Below are positions 52,546 through 60,379 of a DNA stretch of 64,000 nucleotides, one piece after another. Positions within the stretch are counted from its first letter, which is position 1. Each line of letters begins with the position of its first letter. This DNA is from Streptomyces sp. ISL-66. GTDB lineage: Bacteria; Actinomycetota; Actinomycetes; Streptomycetales; Streptomycetaceae. Below the pieces are notes generated by a model, which was given only the letters and a program-made list of their open reading frames with translations, did no database searches and was not told where the DNA came from. The stretch is taken from contig NZ_JAGGOW010000095.1 of assembly GCF_018614135.1 (NCBI RefSeq), positions 1 to 64,000 on the forward strand. The letters run 5' to 3'. The position numbers and the translations under genes were made by a program.

Positions 52546-53745
52546 TCAGCGCTCCAGAACGAGAGCGATGCCCTGACCCACACCGATGCAGAGGGAGGCC
52601 ACGCCGGTGCCGGAGCCGGCCGCCGCGAGCTGGTGGGCCACCGAGCCCGCCAGTCGGGCGCCCGAGGCGCCGAGCGGGTGGCCGATGGCGATGGCGCCAC
52701 CGCGCGGGTTGACGAGTGCCGGGTCCAGGTCCGGCCATGTCGCGAGGCAGCCCAACGCCTGGGCCGCGAAAGCCTCGTTGAGCTCGAAGGCGGTCAGATC
52801 CGCGAATCCGCGGCCCGCCTTGGCGAGCGCGCGCTCCACGGCCTCCACCGGCCCCAGGCCGAAGAGTTGGGGCTCGATCCCGGTGACCGCGGACGCGCTG
52901 ATCCGCGCCAGCGGCTCCCGTCCGGTGGCGGCGAGACCCTCCTCGTCGGTCAACAGCAGTGCTGCGGCGCCGTCGTTGAGCGGCGACGCGTTCCCGGCGG
53001 TCACCGTCCCCGTACCGTCGCCGCGGAAGGCCGGCTTGAGCCGCGCCAGCGCCTCGGGCGTGGAGCCCTCCCGGATGCACTCGTCCCGTGCGAGCTCCAC
53101 ACCGGGGTACGGCACGACCTCGGCGTCGTACTGCCCCGCGGCCCAGGCGGCCGCCGCCTTGCGGTGGCTCTCCAGCGCGAAGGCGTCCTGCGCCTCGCGG
53201 GTGATCCCGTGCTTGTCGGCGACGAGCTCGGCGCCCTCACCGAGGGAACCGGTCCACTCCGCCGGCATCCGCGGGTTGGTCATCCGCCAGCCGAGGGTGG
53301 TGGACCACATCTGCTGGTGCCCGGCCGGGAAGGCCCGCTCCGGCTTCTGCACCACCCACGGGGCGCGGGACATCGACTCGACCCCGCCCGCGATGGCGAC
53401 GCAGGCGTCACCCAGCGCGATGGCGCGTGCCGCCTGGACGACGGCTTCGAGGCCGGACCCGCAGAGCCGGTTGACGGTCACCCCGGGCACGGTCACGGGC
53501 AGCCCGGCGAGCAGCACCGCCATGCGCGCCACGTCTCGGTTGTCCTCGCCCGCGCCGTTGGCGTCGCCGAAGACGACGTCGTCGATACGGGCCGGGTCGA
53601 GCGCGGGCGTACGGTCCACGAGGGCACGCACCACGTGAGCGGCGAGGTCGTCGGGGCGGACGCTGGCGAGCGCGCCGCCGAACTTGCCGATCGGGGTGCG
53701 GACGGCGTCGACGACGTAGACGTCGCGGACGGTACGGATGCTCAT
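52546..53745 (-). CDS. Acetyl-CoA acyltransferase (thiolase)
   Basis: A 399-residue thiolase. The nucleophile is Cys 95 in VNRLCGSGLEAV. The C-terminal motifs are NPRGGAIAIGHPLGASGARL with the active histidine and ASLCIGVGQGIAL with the second cysteine. DAVRTPIGKFGGALASVRPDDL and DDVVFGDANGAGEDNR resemble beta-ketoadipyl-CoA thiolases (PcaF), but no pca genes are nearby, so a general degradative thiolase is safer. AGGAGGGA precedes the ATG at 53745. Confidence 0.88.
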   Translation of the reverse strand: MSIRTVRDVYVVDAVRTPIGKFGGALASVRPDDLAAHVVRALVDRTPALDPARIDDVVFGDANGAGEDNRDVARMAVLLAGLPVTVPGVTVNRLCGSGLEAVVQAARAIALGDACVAIAGGVESMSRAPWVVQKPERAFPAGHQQMWSTTLGWRMTNPRMPAEWTGSLGEGAELVADKHGITREAQDAFALESHRKAAAAWAAGQYDAEVVPYPGVELARDECIREGSTPEALARLKPAFRGDGTGTVTAGNASPLNDGAAALLLTDEEGLAATGREPLARISASAVTGIEPQLFGLGPVEAVERALAKAGRGFADLTAFELNEAFAAQALGCLATWPDLDPALVNPRGGAIAIGHPLGASGARLAGSVAHQLAAAGSGTGVASLCIGVGQGIALVLER

Positions 53746-54041
53746 GGAGTCCCTCCTGGGCGGCCGGGTGGCGGCGCCCTGGCCCGCGCCGCGGTTCGGC
53801 ACGGCGCGCGCTCCGCCTGCGCCCTGTGGGGCGCGCCCGCAGTCTCCGTCCGCCGCTCCCCACGTGTCAACGGCTCCCCGCCTGCGGCGATCCCCGGCGC
53901 ACCGCTCGCGCCCGCCCGCCGGGTACGGCGCCGCGCGGGGCTTGCCCCTGCCGCCCTGCGCCTCCGCGCTCCCGTCGTGCGGGGTTCCGCGTTCTCCGGG
54001 CGCCGCCCGGGAGCGGGCAACGGAGGCAGGGGGCGGGCCGG
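53746..54041. other. Intergenic region between thiolase and lacI-family gene
   Basis: About 296 bases of very GC-rich DNA (around 80 percent by eye). Long frames exist here only through composition. I see no gene; the thiolase promoter should lie at the left end. Confidence 0.4.
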
Positions 54042-55082
54042 CTACGTCGAGTCGCGGGCGACCGCCACCGCCGCCATCAGGTCGTGCCTGCGGACGACCG
54101 CCGACGGCTCCCGGACCGCCTGGTCCACCAGACCCGCCAGCCGCTCGCCCGTAGGCATCTCGATGTGGACCGTGCTCAGCCTCGGCCGCAGCAGCCGGCC
54201 GAGCAGCAGGTCGTCCGCGCCGATGACGGCCACGTCCTGCGGGACCCGCAGCCCCGCGTCCTGGAACGCCCGCATCAGCAGCATCGCGTACTCGTCGTTG
54301 TACGCGAACACCGCGTCCAGCCCGAGCCCGGTCCACCGGCCCGCCAGCGCCGCCGCCGACTCCTCCGCGTACGCCATGGGCAGGGGCAGGACCTCGACAC
54401 CCTCCACGGACCGCGCGACGGACCGCGCGCCCTCCAGCCGGGGCGCGGAGAAGAGTTCCAGCCCCTCCTCCTGCGGGACGACGACCCCGATCCGGCGCCG
54501 GCCCCGGTCCACCAGGTGCGCCGCCGCCCGCACGCCGACCTCCGCCTGGTCCATGACCAGTGCGTGCGCCCCCGGGACGCCGTCCGGGCCCATCGTTATC
54601 ACCGCGCGCGCACCCGCCCGCTTGAGCGTGGCGACGTTGTGCTCGGAGAGCGTGATCTCGCCGAGGGAAATCACGGCGACCGGCCTCAGCTCCGCCCAGG
54701 CGCGCGCCGCCTCGTCCCCGGTCAGGCCGAGACTGCCGTACTGGACCACCGTGTAGTCGAGGCGGCGCAGCGCCCACTGCAACTCGTTGAGGAAGGTGCT
54801 GTAGAGCGGGCCGATCGGCACGTGGGAGGTGGGCAGCAGCACGATGCGCGTGTGCCCGGCGCGCAGGCTGCGCGCCGCCGCGTGCGGTACGTAGCCCAGC
54901 TCCTCGGCGGCCTCGCGCACCTTGCGGCGGGTCGGCTCGCTGATGCGCACGGCTTCCGCGTTGTTCAGGACGTACGAGACGGTCGCGCGCGACACCCCGG
55001 CGAGGCGGGCCACGTCCGTGCTGGTCGGCACGGCCGGCGACGGCGACTCGGGGGGCTTCGGCGGCTTCGGTGACTGAGACAT
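54042..55082 (-). CDS. LacI-family transcriptional regulator
   Basis: A 346-residue repressor. After a proline-rich leader of about 17 residues, the helix-turn-helix reads DVARLAGVSRATVSYVLNN, differing from the regulator at 14830-15837 by one residue (Y for F). The hinge region YVPHAAARSLRAGHT is also shared. The effector domain shows VVVPQEEGLELFSAPR and AVFAYNDEYAMLL, parallel to the other protein. It is divergent from the MFS-hydrolase pair at 55.4-57.4 kb, with a LacI-type palindrome between them. Confidence 0.9.
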   Translation of the reverse strand: MSQSPKPPKPPESPSPAVPTSTDVARLAGVSRATVSYVLNNAEAVRISEPTRRKVREAAEELGYVPHAAARSLRAGHTRIVLLPTSHVPIGPLYSTFLNELQWALRRLDYTVVQYGSLGLTGDEAARAWAELRPVAVISLGEITLSEHNVATLKRAGARAVITMGPDGVPGAHALVMDQAEVGVRAAAHLVDRGRRRIGVVVPQEEGLELFSAPRLEGARSVARSVEGVEVLPLPMAYAEESAAALAGRWTGLGLDAVFAYNDEYAMLLMRAFQDAGLRVPQDVAVIGADDLLLGRLLRPRLSTVHIEMPTGERLAGLVDQAVREPSAVVRRHDLMAAVAVARDST

Positions 55083-55152
55083 TGCCGTCGCATCTTTCCA
55101 GAACGGTTGTGCACGGGGGCTAGCGGATGGCCGGAATCGAATGCTACACAGT

Positions 55153-55180
55153 GCTTACACGATTCACTGACACGTGTAAC
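55153..55180 (+). promoter_or_regulatory. LacI-type operator between lacI and MFS genes
   Basis: CTGACACGTGTAAC (55167-55180) matches GTTACACGTGTAAC at 12 of 14 positions. A second left half-site, GCTTACACG, starts at 55153. The region lies between the divergent regulator and permease genes. Confidence 0.7.
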
Positions 55181-55380
55181 CGAGACGTCATCCGGCTCAA
55201 CAGGGATGCCTTCCACCGGTGTTTCACCCGCGTGCCGAGTTCGTGCCCCGCCGTGCCGTCGCCCTGTCACGTTCCGTCGCACCCCCGCCGCCGTGACAGG
55301 GCGGCGCGCACTCCCCCCGTCCCGCCTCCCGCGCTCCTCCCCCGCATCCCCGCCCCTCGGAAACCGCCCAGGAGGGCACC

Positions 55381-56625
55381 GTGGCCCTTTCCTCCCCCGG
55401 CACCACCGACAACGACGCCGCCCCCGCCAAGTCCGCGCCCGGACGCGGACTGCTCCCCTTGCTGCTGGTCGGCAACAGCGCGATGTACGCCCTGTACATC
55501 GGCGTCGCCGGCGTACTGCTCGCGCTCCAGGTCGAACACATCGACCCGGCGGACAAAGTCGCCAACTTCGGCCTGATCGCAGGGGTCTCGGCGATCTTCG
55601 CGACGGTCTTCAACCCGGTCGCGGGCGCCCTGTCCGACCGCAGCGGACGCCGCAACCCCTGGATCCTGGGCGGTGGACTCGCCGCGATACCGGCGATGTT
55701 CCTGCTCGGCGCCGCGGACACGATCCTGCTGATCACCATCGCCTGGTGCCTCGGCCAGGCCGTGATGAACGTCTACCAGGCCGCCCTCACCTCCGTGATC
55801 CCCGACCGGGTCCCGATGAGCGCCCGCGGCAAGGCGTCGGCGGCCGTCGGCCTCGGCCTGCCGTTCGGCTCCACCGTCGGCGCCCTGATCGGCGCGGCCT
55901 TCTCGGACGACTACCGCACCGGCTACCTCGTCTTCGGCGCGCTCGTCGCCGGCGCCGCGGTCCTGTTCACCAGCCGCACCCGCGAACAGCGGCTGCCCGC
56001 GCGGGCCCCGATGCCGGTCAAGGCGCAGCTCGCCGCCTTCACGAGCGCGCTCAAGGACCACGACTTCCGCTGGGCGTTCATCGGCCGGGCCCTGCTCGTC
56101 CTCGGCTACTTCGCGGTGAGCGGCTACCAGCTGTACATCCTCCAGGACCACACCGTCCTGCCCGCCGGCCTGAAGCCGGAGTCGGCAGTCGCCATCATGA
56201 TGCCGCTGACCAGCGTGGCGATGGTCGTCTCCACCGTCCTCGGCGGCTGGCTCTCCGACAAGTACGACCGCCGCAAGCTCTTCGTCGGCGCCTCGGCGCT
56301 CCTTTCCGCCATCGCGCTCGTCATCCCGGCCCTGTCGGACGGCTGGACGGCCATGCTGGCCTTCTCGGTGATCAACGGCCTCGCCTTCGGCTGCTACATG
56401 GCCGTGGACACCGCCCTGGTGACGATGGTGCTCCCGAAGGCGGAGGACGCGGCGCGCGACATGGGCGTGCTCAACATCGCCAACGCCGGCCCCCAGATCG
56501 TCGCTCCGTTCATCGCCTCGGTGATCGTCTCCCTCAGCGGCGGCTACACGGCCCTCTTCATCGTCGCCGCCGTACTGGCGGTGGCCGGCGCCCTGGCCGT
56601 CAAGCCGATCCGCGGCGTCCGCTAA
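55381..56625 (+). CDS. MFS permease, paralogue of the one at 7.3 kb
   Basis: A 414-residue, 12-segment major facilitator. The 2-3 loop is GALSDRSGRRNPW and a second loop reads GGWLSDKYDRRKLF. The protein aligns end to end with the one at 7284-8528. GTG at 55381 has GGAGGG upstream. It lies between the divergent LacI gene and the hydrolase gene, so this looks like the compact form of the module whose parts are scattered at 7-29 kb. The imported compound is unknown. Confidence 0.86.
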   Translation: MALSSPGTTDNDAAPAKSAPGRGLLPLLLVGNSAMYALYIGVAGVLLALQVEHIDPADKVANFGLIAGVSAIFATVFNPVAGALSDRSGRRNPWILGGGLAAIPAMFLLGAADTILLITIAWCLGQAVMNVYQAALTSVIPDRVPMSARGKASAAVGLGLPFGSTVGALIGAAFSDDYRTGYLVFGALVAGAAVLFTSRTREQRLPARAPMPVKAQLAAFTSALKDHDFRWAFIGRALLVLGYFAVSGYQLYILQDHTVLPAGLKPESAVAIMMPLTSVAMVVSTVLGGWLSDKYDRRKLFVGASALLSAIALVIPALSDGWTAMLAFSVINGLAFGCYMAVDTALVTMVLPKAEDAARDMGVLNIANAGPQIVAPFIASVIVSLSGGYTALFIVAAVLAVAGALAVKPIRGVR

Positions 56626-56673
56626 CCAGGCCCGGCGATCGACGATCGGCGATCGCCGGCCGACACCGATGAC

Positions 56674-56705
56674 CGACGACTGACGACTGACGACTGACGA
56701 CTGAC
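56674..56705 (+). repeat. 7-bp tandem repeat before hydrolase gene
   Basis: About four copies of GACGACT follow one another directly upstream of the hydrolase ribosome site. The unit is not a multiple of three but lies outside coding sequence. Confidence 0.8.
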
Positions 56706-56721
56706 AACGAAAGGCACCATC

Positions 56722-57417
56722 GTGCAGCTCCACACCCACACATGGGGCGAAGGCGAGCGCATCGCCCTCCTGATCCACGGAATCATGGCCGACCACCGGA
56801 CCTGGCGCCGGGTCGGTCCGGCCCTCGCCGACCGTGGGTACCGCGCCATCGCCGTAGACCTGCGCGGCCACGGTGCGAGCGACCGGGGCGAGTACAGCCC
56901 GGCGATCTTCGCCGACGACGTGGTGGAGTCCCTCCCGGCCGGTGCGGAGCTCGCCATCGGCCACTCCCTCGGCGGCCTCACCCTCTCGCTCTCCGTCGAC
57001 CGCCTGAGGCCGAAGCGGGCCGTGTTCTCCGACCCCGCATGGCACCTGGCCGCACCCGAACCGGGCTTCGACCCCGAAAGGTTCGCGCGGTTCAAGGCCG
57101 CGCCCAAGGAGCAGATCCAGGCGATGAACCCGCGCTGGGAAGAGGCCGACGTGGACATCGAGCTGGAGACCCTGGCCGTCTGGGACGAGACGACCGCACT
57201 CAGCCTGGGCCCGCTGACGGGCGCCGACCTGCTGCCGGCCGCTCCTGCGGTCCCCTCGCTCGTGCAACTGGCCGACCCGAGCTTCCTGATCTCGCAAGAG
57301 CGCGCGGCGGTCCTCAAGGAGCGCGGCTTCGAGGTCCGCTCGGTGGCGGGCGCCGGACACACCATCCACCGGGACGACTTCGACGGATTCATGGCGTCCC
57401 TGGAGGGCTGGATCTAG
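56722..57417 (+). CDS. Alpha/beta hydrolase, paralogue of the one at 28.4 kb
   Basis: A 231-residue hydrolase with LLIHGIMADHRTW, DLRGHGASDRGEY, the nucleophile elbow GHSLGG, and GAGHTIHRDDFDGFM carrying the histidine. It is about the same length as the protein at 28376-29068 and shares all motifs. GTG at 56722 follows GAAAGG and lies 96 bp after the MFS gene; the two are probably one transcript. With the permease it likely imports and hydrolyses the same compound. The chemistry is not known. Confidence 0.86.
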   Translation: MQLHTHTWGEGERIALLIHGIMADHRTWRRVGPALADRGYRAIAVDLRGHGASDRGEYSPAIFADDVVESLPAGAELAIGHSLGGLTLSLSVDRLRPKRAVFSDPAWHLAAPEPGFDPERFARFKAAPKEQIQAMNPRWEEADVDIELETLAVWDETTALSLGPLTGADLLPAAPAVPSLVQLADPSFLISQERAAVLKERGFEVRSVAGAGHTIHRDDFDGFMASLEGWI

Positions 57418-57550
57418 GGGGCGGAGGGGGAGCGACCCGGAGCGAGCGGTCCGCCGCACCCGCCGGACCGGGGAACCCATCCACGCCCACACCCACCCCA
57501 CCGCGCGTATCTCCGCCGCCGCCCCGCCCGGACGCAGTAGCCTCACCCGG

Positions 57551-58021
57551 ATGACGGCAATTTCCCACCACAGCAGCAATGGCGACGGTCACCTCGAGCA
57601 GCCCGGGCGGGACGGGGTCACCGCGACCGTCGAGGCCGATCCGCGTGCGATCGGGCCGGTGCAGACCTCGTACGCTCCCGACAAGGACGGCGACCCGGAC
57701 CCGGGCGAGATCGTCTGGACCTGGGTTCCGTTCGAGGAGAACGACGGGCGTGGGAAGGACCGCCCGGTGCTGGTCGTGGCGCGGGAAGGGGGCGGCACGC
57801 TCCTGGCCGTGCAGCTGTCCAGCAAGCGGCACGACCACGACGGGGAATGGGTCCCCATCGGGACCGGGCCCTGGGACGGTGCCGGTCGGGAGTCCTGGGT
57901 GGACGTGGACCGGGTGCTGCGCGTACACGAGGACGGCATGCGGCGCGAGGCCTGTGCTCTGGACCGGACTCGGTTCCAACTGGTGGTGGACCGGCTGCGC
58001 GTGCGGTACGGCTGGCGGTAG
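57551..58021 (+). CDS. PemK/MazF-like protein
   Basis: A 156-residue protein with a disordered N-terminal 45 residues and then a PemK-type barrel: PGEIVWTWVPFEENDGRGKDRPVLVVAREG, LLAVQLSSKRH, and SWVDVDRVLRVHEDGMRREACALDRTRF. PemK/MazF toxins are sequence-specific endoribonucleases. No antitoxin gene is adjacent, so it may be an orphan or have lost toxicity. It is followed by a strong bidirectional hairpin. Confidence 0.8.
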   Translation: MTAISHHSSNGDGHLEQPGRDGVTATVEADPRAIGPVQTSYAPDKDGDPDPGEIVWTWVPFEENDGRGKDRPVLVVAREGGGTLLAVQLSSKRHDHDGEWVPIGTGPWDGAGRESWVDVDRVLRVHEDGMRREACALDRTRFQLVVDRLRVRYGWR

Positions 58022-58036
58022 CCGGCCGTGTGGTCG

Positions 58037-58071
58037 GCCGTACCGGGCGCGGCCGCGGGGCCCGGTACGGC
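58037..58071. terminator. Bidirectional hairpin terminator
   Basis: CCGTACCGGGC at 58038-58048 pairs with GCCCGGTACGG at 58060-58070, extended by one further near pair on each side. It separates the convergent PemK-like and PARG-like genes. Confidence 0.8.
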
Positions 58072-58077
58072 TGGGGA

Positions 58078-58908
58078 TCACATGAGCCCCGCCAGCACCT
58101 CCTCGAACGCCTCGCGCGTCTGCGGCTTGCGGTCCAGCACCCCGAACACGACCCGCTCGAACACTCCTGCGAACCGCCCGGCGAGCAGCCCCCGGAAGGC
58201 CTCCGCCACCTGGGACGGGTCGTTCTGGAAGACACCGCACCCCCAGGCCCCCAGCACCAGGTCCCGGTACCCGTGCAGCGCCGCCACCTCCAGCACCAGC
58301 TCCGCCCGGCGCACCAGGGCCCCGGGGATCTCGGGCACGCGCTCCGGCTCCTGGCGACGGATCGTGCCCGCGTTCGGGGCCGGGGAGGTGAGGAAGCCCG
58401 CCCGGAAGGCGGTCTCCAGCAGTTCTCCGCGGTCGTCGCGGAAGACGGGGACCCCGGGTGAGTGAATCACCCGGTCGGTGTAGAAGGTGCTGACCTCGGC
58501 GCGGTGGACCTCGTAGTACTCCGGGGCTTCCAGGAGGGTCTCGTACAGGGCCGAGGCGCGACAGAGGGCCTCCTCCTGCGCCTTGGCCCCGCGGACGTAC
58601 CCGCCCCCGGGATTGCGGGCCGAAGCGAAGTTCAGGACGGCCACCGAGACCGTCCCCGGGTGGTCCGCCGCGAGCCTGCGGGCCGCGACCGTGCTGCTCT
58701 CGCCCGTGACCTCCACGACGGTCCCGTCGGCCGCCACCCGGACCGGTTCGCCTGGAATGACCCGATCCGGTCCATATATTCTGGTTCCTGCCTTGGCCTC
58801 CGCCACGGCGGCGGCCAGCGCCACCTGCCGTCCCGACCGCGTCCGGTATCCACCGGCCGCCACGATCTCCGCATTCTCCCGCGCGATCTCGCGCAACCTG
58901 CTGCTCAT
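58078..58908 (-). CDS. Microbial PARG-like protein (TIGR02452/DUF2263)
   Basis: A 276-residue macrodomain-like protein. VAVLNFASARNPGGGYVRG followed by AQEEALCR gives the GGG...QEE signature of bacterial poly(ADP-ribose) glycohydrolases. LVLGAWGCGVFQNDP is the second ribose-binding loop. It probably removes ADP-ribose from proteins or nucleic acids. The ATG at 58908 precedes SSRLREIARENAEIV, the usual family start. It is divergent from the egt operon, sharing a 70-bp promoter gap. Confidence 0.85.
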   Translation of the reverse strand: MSSRLREIARENAEIVAAGGYRTRSGRQVALAAAVAEAKAGTRIYGPDRVIPGEPVRVAADGTVVEVTGESSTVAARRLAADHPGTVSVAVLNFASARNPGGGYVRGAKAQEEALCRASALYETLLEAPEYYEVHRAEVSTFYTDRVIHSPGVPVFRDDRGELLETAFRAGFLTSPAPNAGTIRRQEPERVPEIPGALVRRAELVLEVAALHGYRDLVLGAWGCGVFQNDPSQVAEAFRGLLAGRFAGVFERVVFGVLDRKPQTREAFEEVLAGLM

Positions 58909-58978
58909 GCTGTGATCTTCGACGCTCCACACGAGCGGCAGCAAGGGATTTGTGCCCCGAGGGGACGGGTAGGCACGG

Positions 58979-60379
58979 GTGATGTCACAGCCGCAGACGC
59001 GAGACGAGGGCCCCGTCATGCCCCAAGACCCACCCGACCTGACCGAATCCGCCGCCGAGGACCTGATCCACGGCATCTGTTTCAAGACCGGTCCGCCCCG
59101 CCTGCTCGGCGCCGAGCTCGAATGGCTGGTGTTCGACGCGGAGCGCCCCGACCATCCCGTGTCCCACGAGCGGCTGGCCGCAGCCCACGACGCGGCCCGG
59201 GCACTGCCCCTGGGCTCCCGGATCACCGTCGAGCCGGGCGGCCAGCTGGAGCTGAGCTCGACCCCCGCCGCCTCCCTCACCGCGTGCGTGGACGGCCTCC
59301 AGGCCGATCTGGCCGCCGTACGGGGCGCTCTGCGCGATCAGGGCCTGGTGCTGCGAGGCCTGGGCCAGGACACGCGGCGCCCGTACCGCCGGATGCTGGC
59401 CAGTCCCCGCTACGAGGCGATGGAGACCTACTTCGACCGCACCGGCCCGGCCGGGCGCGCCATGATGTGCGCCTCCGCGTCCGTGCAGGTGTGCGTGGAC
59501 GCCGGCCACGAGGAGCCCGGCCCGCTCGGGCACGGTCGCCGCTGGCGCCTCGCGCACCTCCTCGGCGCCGTGCTGGTCGCCGCCTTCGCCAACTCCCCCG
59601 AGCGCGAAGGCCCGTACGCGGGCTGGCGCTCTGCCCGTCAGGGGGTCTGGAGCGACCTCGACACGCGCCGCTCCCTCGCCCCGCCGCTGGACGCGGAGCC
59701 GCGCGGCGCGTGGACCCGGCAGGCGCTGGACACCGAGGTGCTGTGCGTACGAGCGGACGGGGAAGGCGTGCCCTGGGTGGTGCCGCGCGGGCTGACCTTC
59801 CGCGACTGGGTGCGGTCCGGCGGCGGACCGCGCTCCGGCGGCGGACGGCGTCCCGGAGCCGGTGCGCGCCCGGGACGCGGCTCACACCCCGGGAGCGGCC
59901 CGCGCCCGCCCACCGCCGACGACCTGGACTACCACCTGACCACGCTCTTCCCGCCGGTCCGGCCCCGCGGTCATCTGGAGCTGCGCATGATCGACGCGCA
60001 GCCCGGCGACGACGGCTGGCTGGTCCCGGTGGCCGTCGTGCACGCGCTGTTCGACGACCCGGAGGCCGCGGAGACCGCGTACCGGGTGGTGAAGGGGCTG
60101 GCCGACTCCTACGGGACGCGGCCCGCGCCCCGCAATCCGCTGTGGCGGACCGCCGCGCGCCAGGGCCTGTCCGACCCGGAGCTGCGGGCCGCCGCCCGGG
60201 CGTGCTTCCGGGCGGCGACCGAGGCACTGCCCCGACTGGGCGCCGACGCCCGCATCCAGGGCGCGGTGGCCGAGTTCACCGACCGCTACGTGTCGCGCGG
60301 CCGCTGCCCGGCCGACGACCCGCCCGCGCGGGAGCCGGGTCCGCGGTCGCGGCCGACCGGCGAGGGGGCACGCTCATGA
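58979..60379 (+). CDS. egtA: Ergothioneine biosynthesis glutamate-cysteine ligase EgtA
   Basis: A 466-codon gene. The protein shows the GCS2-type ligase pattern: LLGAELEWLVFD, ITVEPGGQLELSS, and MMCASASVQVCVD. It makes gamma-glutamylcysteine, the sulphur donor for EgtB. Residues about 283-311 are a Gly/Arg/Pro-rich insert with repeated GGG and RPG units that most of the family lacks, probably a flexible loop. GTG 58979, ATG 58982 or ATG 59018 could each be the start; none has a strong ribosome site. The stop overlaps the egtB start (ATGA). Confidence 0.9.
   Translation: MMSQPQTRDEGPVMPQDPPDLTESAAEDLIHGICFKTGPPRLLGAELEWLVFDAERPDHPVSHERLAAAHDAARALPLGSRITVEPGGQLELSSTPAASLTACVDGLQADLAAVRGALRDQGLVLRGLGQDTRRPYRRMLASPRYEAMETYFDRTGPAGRAMMCASASVQVCVDAGHEEPGPLGHGRRWRLAHLLGAVLVAAFANSPEREGPYAGWRSARQGVWSDLDTRRSLAPPLDAEPRGAWTRQALDTEVLCVRADGEGVPWVVPRGLTFRDWVRSGGGPRSGGGRRPGAGARPGRGSHPGSGPRPPTADDLDYHLTTLFPPVRPRGHLELRMIDAQPGDDGWLVPVAVVHALFDDPEAAETAYRVVKGLADSYGTRPAPRNPLWRTAARQGLSDPELRAAARACFRAATEALPRLGADARIQGAVAEFTDRYVSRGRCPADDPPAREPGPRSRPTGEGARS

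Noticed and set aside
52522..54756. A 744-codon plus-strand open frame across the thiolase gene
   Set aside because: It is antisense to a thiolase with intact motifs and is Arg/Gly/Pro-rich throughout. It reflects codon bias in very GC-rich DNA.
55267..57579. A 770-codon minus-strand open frame across the MFS and hydrolase genes
   Set aside because: It is antisense to two genes with clear family motifs and shows no domain of its own.
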